In this document: in pieces, positions 6,882-14,894 of the stretch | Numbering within the stretch: position 1 is the first letter of the stretch | How the letters are laid out: every line of letters begins with the position of its first letter | From: an uncultured Collinsella sp. | GTDB taxonomy: Bacteria; Actinomycetota; Coriobacteriia; Coriobacteriales; Coriobacteriaceae | Length of the DNA stretch: 34,056 nt | Assembly: GCA_900541045.1 (NCBI GenBank) | Contig: UQID01000028.1 | Location: 1-34,056 of the forward strand | Direction of reading: 5' to 3' | The notes under the pieces: generated by a model | Databases searched by the model: none | The model's input: the letters and a program-made list of their open reading frames with translations, nothing else | What the model was told of the DNA's origin: nothing | Made by a program: the position numbers and the translations under genes

Positions 6882-7778
6882 TTATGCGTTCTCCTTCATG
6901 CTTGTGAACTGGGAGCCCGTGATGATCTGGAAGGCCTCGCGATAGCGCTCGGACGTGCCATCGATGACCTCGGCGGGCAGGTGCGGGGTCTCCCCCGTCA
7001 TATCCCAGTTGGCCTTGAGCCAATTGCGGACGAATTGCTTGTCGTAGCTAGGCTGGATCTTGCCCTCCTCGTAGCTGGCGGCGGGCCAGAAACGACTGGA
7101 GTCGGGCGTGAGGCACTCGTCAATCAGCGTGACCTTGCCATCGATAACACCAAACTCAAACTTGGTGTCGGCAATGATGATGCCACGGGTCGCTGCATAC
7201 TCGGCAGCAGCCTTGTAGATCTTGAGAGACAGATCGCGAATCTGCGTGGCGATGTCCTCGCCAACGATCTCGCAGCAACGCTCAAACGAGATATTCTCGT
7301 CGTGATCACCGATCTCGGCCTTCGTGGACGGCGTGAACAGCGGCTCGGGAAGCTTGGAGGCCTCGGTCAGACCCTCGGGCAGCTGGATGCCGCAGACGGT
7401 GCCGTTCTCGTCGTAGGTCTTCTTGCCCGAACCGGTCAGATAGCCGCGGACGATGCATTCGATGGGAATCGTCTGGGCCTTCTTAACCAGCATGGCGCGG
7501 CCTGCGAGATAGTCACGATACTCGGCAAACTCCTCGGGGAAATCCGCCGGATCGATGGAGACGAGGTGGTTGGGGACGATATCGGCAAATTTATCGAACC
7601 AGAATGCCGAGATGCGGTTGAGCACCTCTCCCTTAAACGGAATCTCGTCGGGAAGAATGAAGTCGAACGCAGAAATGCGGTCGGTGGCGACCATCAGCAG
7701 GTTTTCACCGGCATCGTAGATATCACGAACCTTGCCACGGGAATCCGGACGACGCTCCATCGTAGTCACGTGAGTCAC
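6882..7778 (-). CDS. purC: SAICAR synthetase (phosphoribosylaminoimidazole-succinocarboxamide synthase)
   Basis: A 298-aa cytoplasmic enzyme that joins CAIR and aspartate with ATP to make SAICAR, in purine synthesis. Family motifs are clear: GKVRDIYD near the N-terminus, VATDRISAFDF, the ECIVRGYLTGSG segment around residue 110, IADTKFEFG, and the LIDECLTPDSSRFW segment near 220. Length matches the longer bacterial and yeast-like form. A GGAG-type ribosome site precedes the ATG at 7778. It is followed without a gap by a membrane protein gene. The next pathway enzyme, purB, is 11 kb away, so the genes are not clustered. Confidence 0.97.
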   Translation of the reverse strand: MTHVTTMERRPDSRGKVRDIYDAGENLLMVATDRISAFDFILPDEIPFKGEVLNRISAFWFDKFADIVPNHLVSIDPADFPEEFAEYRDYLAGRAMLVKKAQTIPIECIVRGYLTGSGKKTYDENGTVCGIQLPEGLTEASKLPEPLFTPSTKAEIGDHDENISFERCCEIVGEDIATQIRDLSLKIYKAAAEYAATRGIIIADTKFEFGVIDGKVTLIDECLTPDSSRFWPAASYEEGKIQPSYDKQFVRNWLKANWDMTGETPHLPAEVIDGTSERYREAFQIITGSQFTSMKENA

Positions 7779-7801
7779 TCCTTACCAAAATACGACAGTA
7801 A

Positions 7802-7819
7802 TGCGGGTTCTTTCCCGCA
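7802..7819 (-). terminator. Small hairpin after the sensor kinase gene
   Basis: TGCGGG and CCCGCA form a 6-bp stem with a TTCTTT loop, between the kinase stop and purC. The T-rich tail is poor, so termination may be weak and read-through into purC is possible. Confidence 0.4.
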
Positions 7820-7878
7820 CGTTTTCGCAAACTCGGAGCGGCAGGGACGAAACCCCTCCTTCACCGAATAGCGAAAAG

Positions 7879-9444
7879 CTAGTGCTCCATTGTAGTAGAT
7901 GCCGCGTCCGCCGTGTGCTCGCGAGGCAGATGAATCGTAAAAGTCGTACCCTTTCCAAGCTCCGACTCCACGGATATGTAGCCGTGATGACGCTCGACAA
8001 TCTGCTTGGTCACGGCGAGGCCCACGCCCAGGCCACCCGCCTCGCGGGCGCGACTGGCGTCGGCACGCCAAAAACGACCGAAGATGCGCGACAGGTCGTC
8101 CTTGGCAATACCGATACCGGTATCCGAAACGGCAATACTGACATGCTTGCGGTCACTGAGCACCGACACCACGACCCAACCGCCCTCGGGGGTGTAGCGC
8201 ATGGCGTTGCTCATGAGGTTGATGACGCACTGCGTGATCATGTCGGGATCGGCCTCGACGACATCGTCGTGACCTTGGGTCTCGTCAGCAAAGCGCAAGC
8301 GCAGATCGCGGTCAACAAATAGGCGCTCCTGAGCGTTGACGATAGACCGCACAAAGGGAACCATGTCCACCGGTTCGAGATTGAGCGGCGCCGTGCTGTT
8401 TTCCATACGCGATAGGTCGAGCATCTGCTGCACCAAACGAGCCAGGCGGCGCGTCTCGGAAGCGACCGTCTCCAGATGCTCATCGTCGGTGGGATACACG
8501 CCGTCCTGCATGGCCTCGACCGTTGCAAGCATGGCCATGAGCGGCGTGCGAAGCTCGTGTGCGACATCCGAGGTCAGGCGCTTTTCGTGCTTCATATCTT
8601 TCTCGAGCGAGGTGGCCATCTCGTCAAAGGTCTCACCCAGCTGATCGATTTCATCGTCGCCGCGCAAACCGGTACGAGCGGACAAATCGCCGTCGCGAAT
8701 TTGCTTGGCCGTGCTCGTAATACGATGAATCGGCTTGGTGAGCATGCGAGACACGAGCGATCCGATAACAACCGAGATGCAGACCGCAACAACCGCGGCA
8801 AGGGCCATGGCGTTAAAGGTCTTCTCCCTAAACGCAGAATCCGCCTTGGTGAGCAGAGCATCGGAGCCGATGGCCCATAGCTTTACCTGTCCGACATGCT
8901 CGCCAGAAGACGTTATGATTTCGACGTTGGCAACGCTATCGGAGTCGGTGGGCGCCGACGAGACCGGGCTATGCGAGGCCTTTTTACCGCTCGAGCTGCT
9001 CGACGGTGATTCACTCTCGCGCACATCGGCGGTCGCACTTGCCGAAGGCCATGAGTCGTCATAGACAACAACACCCTTTTTGTTGACGACCTGCATACTC
9101 AGGTCATCGGACACCAGACTCGATGTCGCGACCGTGCGCAGCTCGCCCGCAGTCCAGTTGCCGTTTTCCTCATACGACGTCGCAAGCTTTTCGGCAGCAG
9201 AATTGGCGATCTCGACGATATTAGAGCGCGTGTAATCCGAAAAGACGGTGCCCCACACAACGGAGACAACGCCCACCAGCACCAATACCGTCATGAGCGA
9301 CGTCAGGGCAAAAGCCAATGCCATGCGCGAGGGATAGCTCATCGCTGGCCGTGAATCGGAACGAGGCGTGTTCCAACTCGCCTTGGAACCCGCCTCGTTC
9401 TCCTGCTTGTGCTTTTGTCCGATTTCAAAGCGCGCAGGTGTCAT
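7879..9444 (-). CDS. Sensor histidine kinase with HAMP domain
   Basis: A 521-aa membrane sensor. Helix 1 is at about 41-66 and helix 2 at about 211-231, enclosing an extracytoplasmic domain with a serine-rich linker (about 143-170). HAMP follows (about 232-285), then HisKA with phospho-acceptor His296 (SDVAHELRTPL). The ATPase domain shows the N box at Asn413 (NLMSNAMRY), DTGIGIA, FGRFWR and GGLGVGLA. All boxes are intact, so it should be active. It starts 11 bases after the stop of the response regulator, forming a two-component operon. The signal is unknown; an ATG at residue 35 is an alternative start. Confidence 0.95.
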   Translation of the reverse strand: MTPARFEIGQKHKQENEAGSKASWNTPRSDSRPAMSYPSRMALAFALTSLMTVLVLVGVVSVVWGTVFSDYTRSNIVEIANSAAEKLATSYEENGNWTAGELRTVATSSLVSDDLSMQVVNKKGVVVYDDSWPSASATADVRESESPSSSSSGKKASHSPVSSAPTDSDSVANVEIITSSGEHVGQVKLWAIGSDALLTKADSAFREKTFNAMALAAVVAVCISVVIGSLVSRMLTKPIHRITSTAKQIRDGDLSARTGLRGDDEIDQLGETFDEMATSLEKDMKHEKRLTSDVAHELRTPLMAMLATVEAMQDGVYPTDDEHLETVASETRRLARLVQQMLDLSRMENSTAPLNLEPVDMVPFVRSIVNAQERLFVDRDLRLRFADETQGHDDVVEADPDMITQCVINLMSNAMRYTPEGGWVVVSVLSDRKHVSIAVSDTGIGIAKDDLSRIFGRFWRADASRAREAGGLGVGLAVTKQIVERHHGYISVESELGKGTTFTIHLPREHTADAASTTMEH

Positions 9445-9455
9445 ATGTGATTTCC

Positions 9456-10178
9456 CTATTTCTCGTCCGACTTATCGGTCTTGGCCGGAGCCTCAAAGCG
9501 ATAGCCGACGCCGTGAACGGTGTAGAGCCACTTAGGCTTCTTGGGGTCATCACCAAGCTTGGCGCGAAGGTTCTTCACATGGCTGTCGATGGTGCGCTCA
9601 TAGCCCTCAAAGTCGTAGCCGAGCACCTTCTCGACCAGCTCCATGCGGTTATAGACGCGACCGGGATGGCGAGCAAGCGTGGTGAGCAGCTTAAACTCGG
9701 AAGCAGTCAGGTCCACTTCCTTGTCCTCGACCAAAATCTTGTGGCCCGAGATATCGATGACCAGATCGCCAAAGTCGAGCACCTCAACGGCGGGCTCATC
9801 GGCCTGGTGAGCACGGCGGAACAGGGCACGGACGCGGGCGACGAGCTCGCGAGGCGAGAACGGCTTGATCAGGTAGTCGTCGGCACCAAGCTCGAGGCCG
9901 ATGATGCGATCCTCGATCTCGCCCTTGGCGGTAAGCATGATAATGGGCACATCCGAGGTATCGCGAATAGTGCGGCAAACGCGCTCGCCGGGAATCTTGG
10001 GGAGCATAAGGTCGAGCACAACCAGGTCGAACTGGTGCTTCTCGAACTCCTCGATCGCAGACTGGCCGTCGCCGACGCCAACAACCCAGTAGCCCTCGCG
10101 CTCGAGATAGGCAGCGACAGCGTCACGGATTGCCTTCTCGTCCTCGACCAGCAGAATCTTTTTTGCATCTGAAGCCAT
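9456..10178 (-). CDS. OmpR/PhoB-family response regulator
   Basis: A 240-aa DNA-binding regulator paired with the kinase downstream. The receiver domain (about 7-120) has the acidic pair Glu12/Asp13, phospho-acceptor Asp56 (LVVLDLMLP), Thr84 and Lys106. The C-terminal winged helix (about 140-232) includes LTASEFKLLTTLARHPG and TIDSHVKNLRAKLG. I start at the ATG at 10178, which has AGGGGGG six to eleven bases upstream, rather than at the in-frame TTG at 10199. It is the first gene of the two-gene operon. Confidence 0.95.
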   Translation of the reverse strand: MASDAKKILLVEDEKAIRDAVAAYLEREGYWVVGVGDGQSAIEEFEKHQFDLVVLDLMLPKIPGERVCRTIRDTSDVPIIMLTAKGEIEDRIIGLELGADDYLIKPFSPRELVARVRALFRRAHQADEPAVEVLDFGDLVIDISGHKILVEDKEVDLTASEFKLLTTLARHPGRVYNRMELVEKVLGYDFEGYERTIDSHVKNLRAKLGDDPKKPKWLYTVHGVGYRFEAPAKTDKSDEK

Positions 10179-10233
10179 AACACGGCCCCCCTGTCTCAAT
10201 TAGCTAAGAACAAGCCCATTTTAACGCACCTAT

Positions 10234-10272
10234 GCCCACCGAGCACCGCTACAGTGCAGCGGCTCGGCGGGC
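10234..10272. terminator. GC-rich hairpin between lipoprotein and regulator genes
   Basis: A long imperfect stem (GCCC..CCGAGC..CCGCT with AGCGG..CTCGG..GGGC) around a 7-base loop. It sits downstream of the minus-strand lipoprotein gene. There is no clean T tract, so it is only a probable terminator. Confidence 0.45.
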
Positions 10273-10330
10273 GGCACTCACAATTACAACGCGTTTATTC
10301 CCCCGTTGGCGCCCTTTTAACCCCTCGGCG

Positions 10331-11542
10331 CTAAAGAGAGAACAGGCGGGCGGTAACCGTCTCGGGGATTCCTTGGCTATTACGCACCGTGGCATAGGTT
10401 AAAAACGTATTCGATTTACCCGCCGTAGCTGGATAATCGCCATATTCGAGAGCGCGGTCGGGCGACAGCAGCGAACCATAGGTTTTGGCGGAGGTATCGA
10501 TCAGAAAATGCGATGCCTGAACCTTAACCAGATATTTGCCTTTTCTGCCGGCAGCACACGCAAGCGGCTCGCGCGACAGGAATAGGAACGTCCCATTCTC
10601 GTTACCGATATAGGTGCCCATGTTGCCTAGACTCCCCACGCCGCTATAGGTGGCCTCGATGGAGAACACAAACGTGTCGCCCATATATACGGCCTCGAAG
10701 GGAGACACCGATGAGGGAAGGACCAGCTGAGCCCTCTTGGTATTGTTGCCGTCCGTCAGGTCGATCGCCGTCATGCCGTAGTAGACGCCCTCGTCGTTGC
10801 GCACGCGCGGGGAAATGGTCAAGATGCCGTCACTCACACGCGGGGCGGATGCAAAGCGACCCGTTGACTTCCAAATGGCCTCGGCCTTTGCCTCGTCGAG
10901 CGAGCGACGGTAGCAATACGAGTCGTGACTCGTCTTTTTGCCGCCCGCCGAAGGCATCTTGTACCAAATGACCGACGACCCATACGCCGTGAAGAGCGGC
11001 GGATCGTAGTTTTCGCCGCCGCGGTCGAGCTCGACAGCGTTGCCGGTAAGGGAGGAGCCTGCAAGGTTTTGCGCATAGAGTTTCCAAGACGCATTGGCAA
11101 AGTTCATCTCGACCCATGCGAACACGCCATCACCCGCGCGAACGTCGTAAAACGCATAACCGGTTCCCTCAATGGGATCCTCGATAAGTGTGGTAAGCGA
11201 GCCATCGCCCAGGTTGAGCACACCAAGCGTATTGGCATGCAGGGCAGAAGCAGGCGCCATCATCGCGGCAGCGTAGTCGCCATCGCAGTAGTACAGCAGC
11301 GTGCCCAGCGGCAGCGTCCACGAGGCCGCGGGCTCAAGATCGATATCAACAGCTTCGTACTCATCAGTGATCGAAACAATCTTCGAATCGTCCTTGATAA
11401 CCTGCGGCTCGCCAGCGGCGTCATCACTCGTGCCCGTTTTTTTCGAGCAACCGGCCAGTACGGCAGCAGCACCGGTAGCGGCGCCACCCAGCACAAAACC
11501 TCGACGCGTTATTCCATTCTTAAAGCGATCAGCGATGCTCAT
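10331..11542 (-). CDS. Tat-exported lipoprotein, unknown function
   Basis: A 403-aa protein with a twin-arginine signal (TRRGFVLGG, Arg13-Arg14) running into a lipobox (VLAGC, Cys32). It should be exported folded and anchored to the outer face of the membrane. The rest is strand-rich with repeated Trp/Tyr-Asp patterns (GTLLYYCDGDYAAAM, GVFAWVEM), which suggests a beta-propeller-like fold; I do not recognise a family. The start at 11542 overlaps the stop of the TSCPD gene by one base (TAATG) and removes an arginine-rich extension that would spoil the signal peptide. Confidence 0.82.
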   Translation of the reverse strand: MSIADRFKNGITRRGFVLGGAATGAAAVLAGCSKKTGTSDDAAGEPQVIKDDSKIVSITDEYEAVDIDLEPAASWTLPLGTLLYYCDGDYAAAMMAPASALHANTLGVLNLGDGSLTTLIEDPIEGTGYAFYDVRAGDGVFAWVEMNFANASWKLYAQNLAGSSLTGNAVELDRGGENYDPPLFTAYGSSVIWYKMPSAGGKKTSHDSYCYRRSLDEAKAEAIWKSTGRFASAPRVSDGILTISPRVRNDEGVYYGMTAIDLTDGNNTKRAQLVLPSSVSPFEAVYMGDTFVFSIEATYSGVGSLGNMGTYIGNENGTFLFLSREPLACAAGRKGKYLVKVQASHFLIDTSAKTYGSLLSPDRALEYGDYPATAGKSNTFLTYATVRNSQGIPETVTARLFSL

Positions 11543-11805
11543 TAGGCGATCTCTGCGCGAGCGGCCTCGATAGCGCGCGTAAGCTGATCGGCGCAAGAGG
11601 TCTTTTTCATACCGCAGGTATTACCGGCGAGAACCTCGATTACGCGATCGGCGGGAGCGCCCTCGACCAGCCTGGAGATGGCCTTGAGGTTGCCATCGCA
11701 GCCGCCAGTAAACTCGACGCCCAGCACCTTGCTGCCATCGTCAGAGAGATTGAGGTGAATATTGCGAGAGCATACACCCTGAGGCTTGTAGTCAAAACTA
11801 ATCAT
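11542..11805 (-). CDS. TSCPD-domain protein (TIGR03905-like)
   Basis: An 87-aa cytoplasmic protein of the small four-cysteine TSCPD type: GVCSRNI, VEFTGGCDGNLKAI, LAGNTCGMKKTSCADQL. The cysteines (about residues 12, 36, 64 and 71) suggest a metal site. The domain also occurs at the end of some ribonucleotide reductases; free forms have no established role. It is coupled to the Tat lipoprotein gene by a TAATG overlap. Confidence 0.85.
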   Translation of the reverse strand: MISFDYKPQGVCSRNIHLNLSDDGSKVLGVEFTGGCDGNLKAISRLVEGAPADRVIEVLAGNTCGMKKTSCADQLTRAIEAARAEIA

Positions 11806-11918
11806 TGAGATCCCCTCTCAGAAAGAAATTTCAGACGTCTATTATCCCCGCCTGGACCGACTTATTATCGCAAGCACCGATTCAACATCCTACGATGCTT
11901 GGACTGGTGGGGGCAAGA

Positions 11919-13718
11919 TTAGCAGTCCGCACCCTGTACGTGGACCATGCGCTTCTCACGATACATATTGTGGTCGGCGACGCGATATACATCGGCCAGC
12001 GTATTTCCAGCCGTCTCGACGGTCGCCACGCCAATCGATGCGCTGACCGTCAGGGCCTCATCGCTTACCGCGGCAAGACCGAGACGAAGGTCCTGTTCCA
12101 GCCCGAGCGCAGACTCGTTGTCAGTATGGGGGCAAACCAGCAAAAACTCGTCGCCGCCAACGCGCATCGGCAGGTAATCCGCACCAGCCACCCGCCGCAG
12201 CACGGACGCCGTCCGTCGCAGCAGCTCATCCCCCATCTCGTGACCATAGATGTCGTTGGTCCGCTTGAGATAATTACAGTCCACCATAATCACGCTCACC
12301 GGCAAGTCCTCGTTTACCAGGCTATCTCCACGCGATTCAAGATAGTTGCGGTTGCGAAGCCCCGTCAGTTTATCTTGGTATGACAGCTCCTCGGCATGCT
12401 TGACCATCGATATGTTGTGCGTCGCCACGACAACCGACTCCAGCCGGCCTTGCTCATCGCGATGCTGGGGGACAACCTGTAGCGAGTACCAAGCGCCTCG
12501 ACAATCTCGCACCTCGGCAGCCAAGTATGGTACGCCCTCCATACGTTCACGAAGCGTACTTATATCTACGAGTCCCACAACCGCTTCGCGGCTTTCGGGG
12601 CTCACGATATCCCGGCAGACTGTGTCCATAAAGTCATATGCCTCGTTGTGCTCGGCGAATATCTTCGCTATCGCCGGCGACATATTGATTCCCTCGATCT
12701 CGAGGGTGTCGAGATGCAAAAGGAAGGTCGAATCGTAGATGGCGCTTATGGCATTGATAATGCCGAGCTGTTTATCCTTTTCGACCAAATTGCGGTGGTC
12801 AACGATATTTCGAGCCAACAGCACCACGACCCAAAACGCGAGGCACACCAAGACGCCGACGGCGACAAATGAAATCCTGTCAGACATGACCTCAGATTTG
12901 GGATATAGCGCAAACAGGCGGTAGTCCTTATATGCCGCACGCACGGCATACCATTTGTCTCCTCGATATTCGATGCGCGTCAGGCCGTCTTCTTTCCACT
13001 CAACTCCTGTACTGGTGAGGAGTCGGGCGAGCGACACGTCAGCATCGGCACTGTTGGATGAGACAATCTCCGCATCCTCCATAACAAGCACCATGGGACT
13101 TTGGTGGAAGGTGTTGTTCGCAAGCACATCGGCTATGGCATATGAATAGTCATCCGCCGTATCGGGAACAAATGAGCGGTATGCCAGGGCAACGCCGTCG
13201 CCATACGGAACAGCACAGACGGCAAACACAACACCACGGCGCTCGACGACAGTTGAGTAGGACACTTTGGAACCTTGATACATCGATGTGACCGGCGAAC
13301 ATGCCAGCTCCTCTCGCCACAACATGAGCGGATCGCGACCATCGATGTCGTAGTGGGCGGCCATATGACCGTCGGAGTCCATGACCATCAACCCCGAAAG
13401 GTTCTCGGCATGGACAAATTGCTCGATAAGGTCGTTGTTAACCTCAACGCGACCAGGGGGCAGGAACGTCGCAAACGATTCGACCGCAGCATCCAAATCG
13501 TGCGTCGCCTCGGTTTTTCTTCCCTGTTCGTAGCGATCATATTTTTCGCAAGCGTTTTCCAAAAACACCATGGCCTCTTGACCGAATCCAAGCGTTTTAT
13601 GGAGGCAGCGATGCGTGCCGACCATAAACAGCAGATTCAGCAAGACAATGCTGGCAACAACGCTGACGGCTATGACAACCAGGTTCTTTTTGTGCAAGAG
13701 GCGCTCATCATTTGTCAT
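11919..13718 (-). CDS. Membrane diguanylate cyclase (sensor-PAS-GGDEF)
   Basis: A 599-aa protein that should make cyclic di-GMP from two GTP. Helix 1 is at about 13-33 and helix 2 at about 283-303; between them is a Cache-like outer sensor domain. A PAS-like segment (about 310-430) leads to the GGDEF domain (about 440-590), with the intact signature GGDEF at 521-525. The position for a product-inhibition RxxD motif does not match the usual spacing, so feedback inhibition may be absent. Its start overlaps the stop of the solute-binding lipoprotein gene by four bases (ATGA), which suggests the lipoprotein hands its ligand signal to this sensor. Confidence 0.93.
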   Translation of the reverse strand: MTNDERLLHKKNLVVIAVSVVASIVLLNLLFMVGTHRCLHKTLGFGQEAMVFLENACEKYDRYEQGRKTEATHDLDAAVESFATFLPPGRVEVNNDLIEQFVHAENLSGLMVMDSDGHMAAHYDIDGRDPLMLWREELACSPVTSMYQGSKVSYSTVVERRGVVFAVCAVPYGDGVALAYRSFVPDTADDYSYAIADVLANNTFHQSPMVLVMEDAEIVSSNSADADVSLARLLTSTGVEWKEDGLTRIEYRGDKWYAVRAAYKDYRLFALYPKSEVMSDRISFVAVGVLVCLAFWVVVLLARNIVDHRNLVEKDKQLGIINAISAIYDSTFLLHLDTLEIEGINMSPAIAKIFAEHNEAYDFMDTVCRDIVSPESREAVVGLVDISTLRERMEGVPYLAAEVRDCRGAWYSLQVVPQHRDEQGRLESVVVATHNISMVKHAEELSYQDKLTGLRNRNYLESRGDSLVNEDLPVSVIMVDCNYLKRTNDIYGHEMGDELLRRTASVLRRVAGADYLPMRVGGDEFLLVCPHTDNESALGLEQDLRLGLAAVSDEALTVSASIGVATVETAGNTLADVYRVADHNMYREKRMVHVQGADC

Positions 13719-14587
13719 GAATTCGCTCCTTGCTCACTCGTCGTCGCTCCCGCCTTGTAATTGCCCAAAATACGGTCAATCGTGCCATCTCGATCCATGT
13801 CGAACAGCGCGGTATTGAGATCCTTTACGACCGGTCCTTCATAGCAGTTCTCAAACGCGACACCCAGGTCAACCGTCATAACGTTGTCAGCGAACACGCG
13901 ATAAAGGCCGGGGTACTGGGCAACGAGTCGGTCAAGCGACCGTACGTCCGCCATCCAGCAGTCCACATATCCTTTGGCTAGAGCGGCTTTGCAGAGCTCG
14001 GCAGAGCCATACGATTTGATTTGAACGTCCGGCGAGATCCCCAGATCCCCCGCAAGCAATCGACGCTCACTCACCGAGCCCGCAATCACCGCAATGGTCT
14101 TGCTTCCATCGAGATGCGACAAGGACTTGATGCCGCTCGTCTTCTTGGCGGCAACCGAGACCGTCACGGTTAGATACGGCTCGGTCCAGTAATACTTATC
14201 CTCGCGATAACAGGGCGAGTAATCGCACCATAGGCAATCGATATCACCATTTTTGAGCAGCCGGTCGCGATCGTTCCAGTCAATATCGACAAACTGCGGC
14301 TTGAGCCCCGCACGCTCACACGCCTCGCGGGCGATATCGATATCGATACCGGCGTAATCGCCTGTGGTATCGACATATACATAGGGGTCGTTATCCGTAA
14401 CGCCAATTTTGAGCACAGGGAGATCCTCGTCAGCCGTACTCGGCGAGGAAGAACTATTTCGATCGGTATACGTCAGGACAGCCGTACAGGCAGCAACAAG
14501 AACTATGAGCGCGAACGAGACGATGACGACTCGTTTAATACGTCTAGGCACGCGCCTCTTTTCATCGAAATGGCAGTAGAGGTTCAT
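13715..14587 (-). CDS. Solute-binding lipoprotein (SBP_bac_3 family)
   Basis: A 290-aa extracytoplasmic binding protein of the family that binds amino acids and similar polar ligands. After a basic start there is a signal helix with lipobox LVAAC (Cys34), a serine-rich linker, then the family's first lobe (LKIGVTDNDPYVYVD, YAGIDIDIAREACERAG) and later GIKSLSHLDG and GSVSERRLL. No permease or ATPase gene is nearby. With the four-base overlap into the cyclase gene, it more likely serves as a ligand sensor than as part of a transporter. The ribosome site is weak. A terminator lies 29 bp upstream, hinting at attenuation. Confidence 0.9.
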   Translation of the reverse strand: MNLYCHFDEKRRVPRRIKRVVIVSFALIVLVAACTAVLTYTDRNSSSSPSTADEDLPVLKIGVTDNDPYVYVDTTGDYAGIDIDIAREACERAGLKPQFVDIDWNDRDRLLKNGDIDCLWCDYSPCYREDKYYWTEPYLTVTVSVAAKKTSGIKSLSHLDGSKTIAVIAGSVSERRLLAGDLGISPDVQIKSYGSAELCKAALAKGYVDCWMADVRSLDRLVAQYPGLYRVFADNVMTVDLGVAFENCYEGPVVKDLNTALFDMDRDGTIDRILGNYKAGATTSEQGANS

Positions 14588-14615
14588 TTTATTACCGGGA
14601 GCTGCCGCAGCAGCG

Positions 14616-14648
14616 AAAAAAGCGCCTCACCCAAGATGGGCAAGGCGC
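14616..14648 (-). terminator. Leader terminator upstream of the binding-protein gene
   Basis: GCGCCT..CCCA pairs with TGGG..AGGCGC (14622-14648), with a two-base internal mismatch and a 3-base loop; on the minus strand a six-T tract follows. It is 29 bases before the start of the solute-binding gene, the usual place for an attenuator. Confidence 0.75.
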
Positions 14649-14649
14649 C

Positions 14650-14824
14650 AAAGGTTGAAATGCATCCGCGAGCGGTCGAATTAGGTTAACCCTACTCGAA
14701 GCTCAGCTGCTCCCGAATGCACCCCGACCGCTGCCTCGTTCAGGCCGTTGGCGCCGACCGCGTATCTGGCGGTTTCCGACGCGCCGCACTGCACGCGACA
14801 CACGGGCTGAAGTCTTTAACGTAA
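14650..14824 (-). ncRNA. Candidate structured leader RNA
   Basis: This 175-base gap between two terminators has no credible gene. On the minus strand it shows nested complementarity: GGCGC/GCGCC enclosing ACCGC/GCGGT, a GCCT/AGGC hairpin, and a GCGGTCG/CGACCGC pair enclosing a GGTTAACC palindrome. With the terminator that follows, it has the layout of a riboswitch or other cis-acting leader. I could not match it to c-di-GMP, cobalamin, T-box, glycine or SAM consensus patterns from memory. Confidence 0.35.
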
Positions 14825-14860
14825 AAGCCCCGTTGGTAAAACGAGTTACCAGCGGGGCTT
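14825..14860 (-). terminator. Terminator of the BIG2 surface-protein gene
   Basis: AAGCCCCGTTGGTAA pairs with TTACCAGCGGGGCTT with one G-T pair, and the minus strand ends in CTTTTAC. Both this hairpin and the about 35 bases on its right closely resemble 18432-18501 after purB, so the two genes share a repeated 3' module. Confidence 0.75.
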
Positions 14861-14894
14861 GGACTGAAAGGTCGCGCTTAAACGAGAGGGCGCC

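Noticed and set aside
14650..14824. A short minus-strand reading frame of about 40 codons ending in LRVGLT
   Set aside because: No ATG, no ribosome site, and it lies between two terminators; structured RNA is the better explanation.
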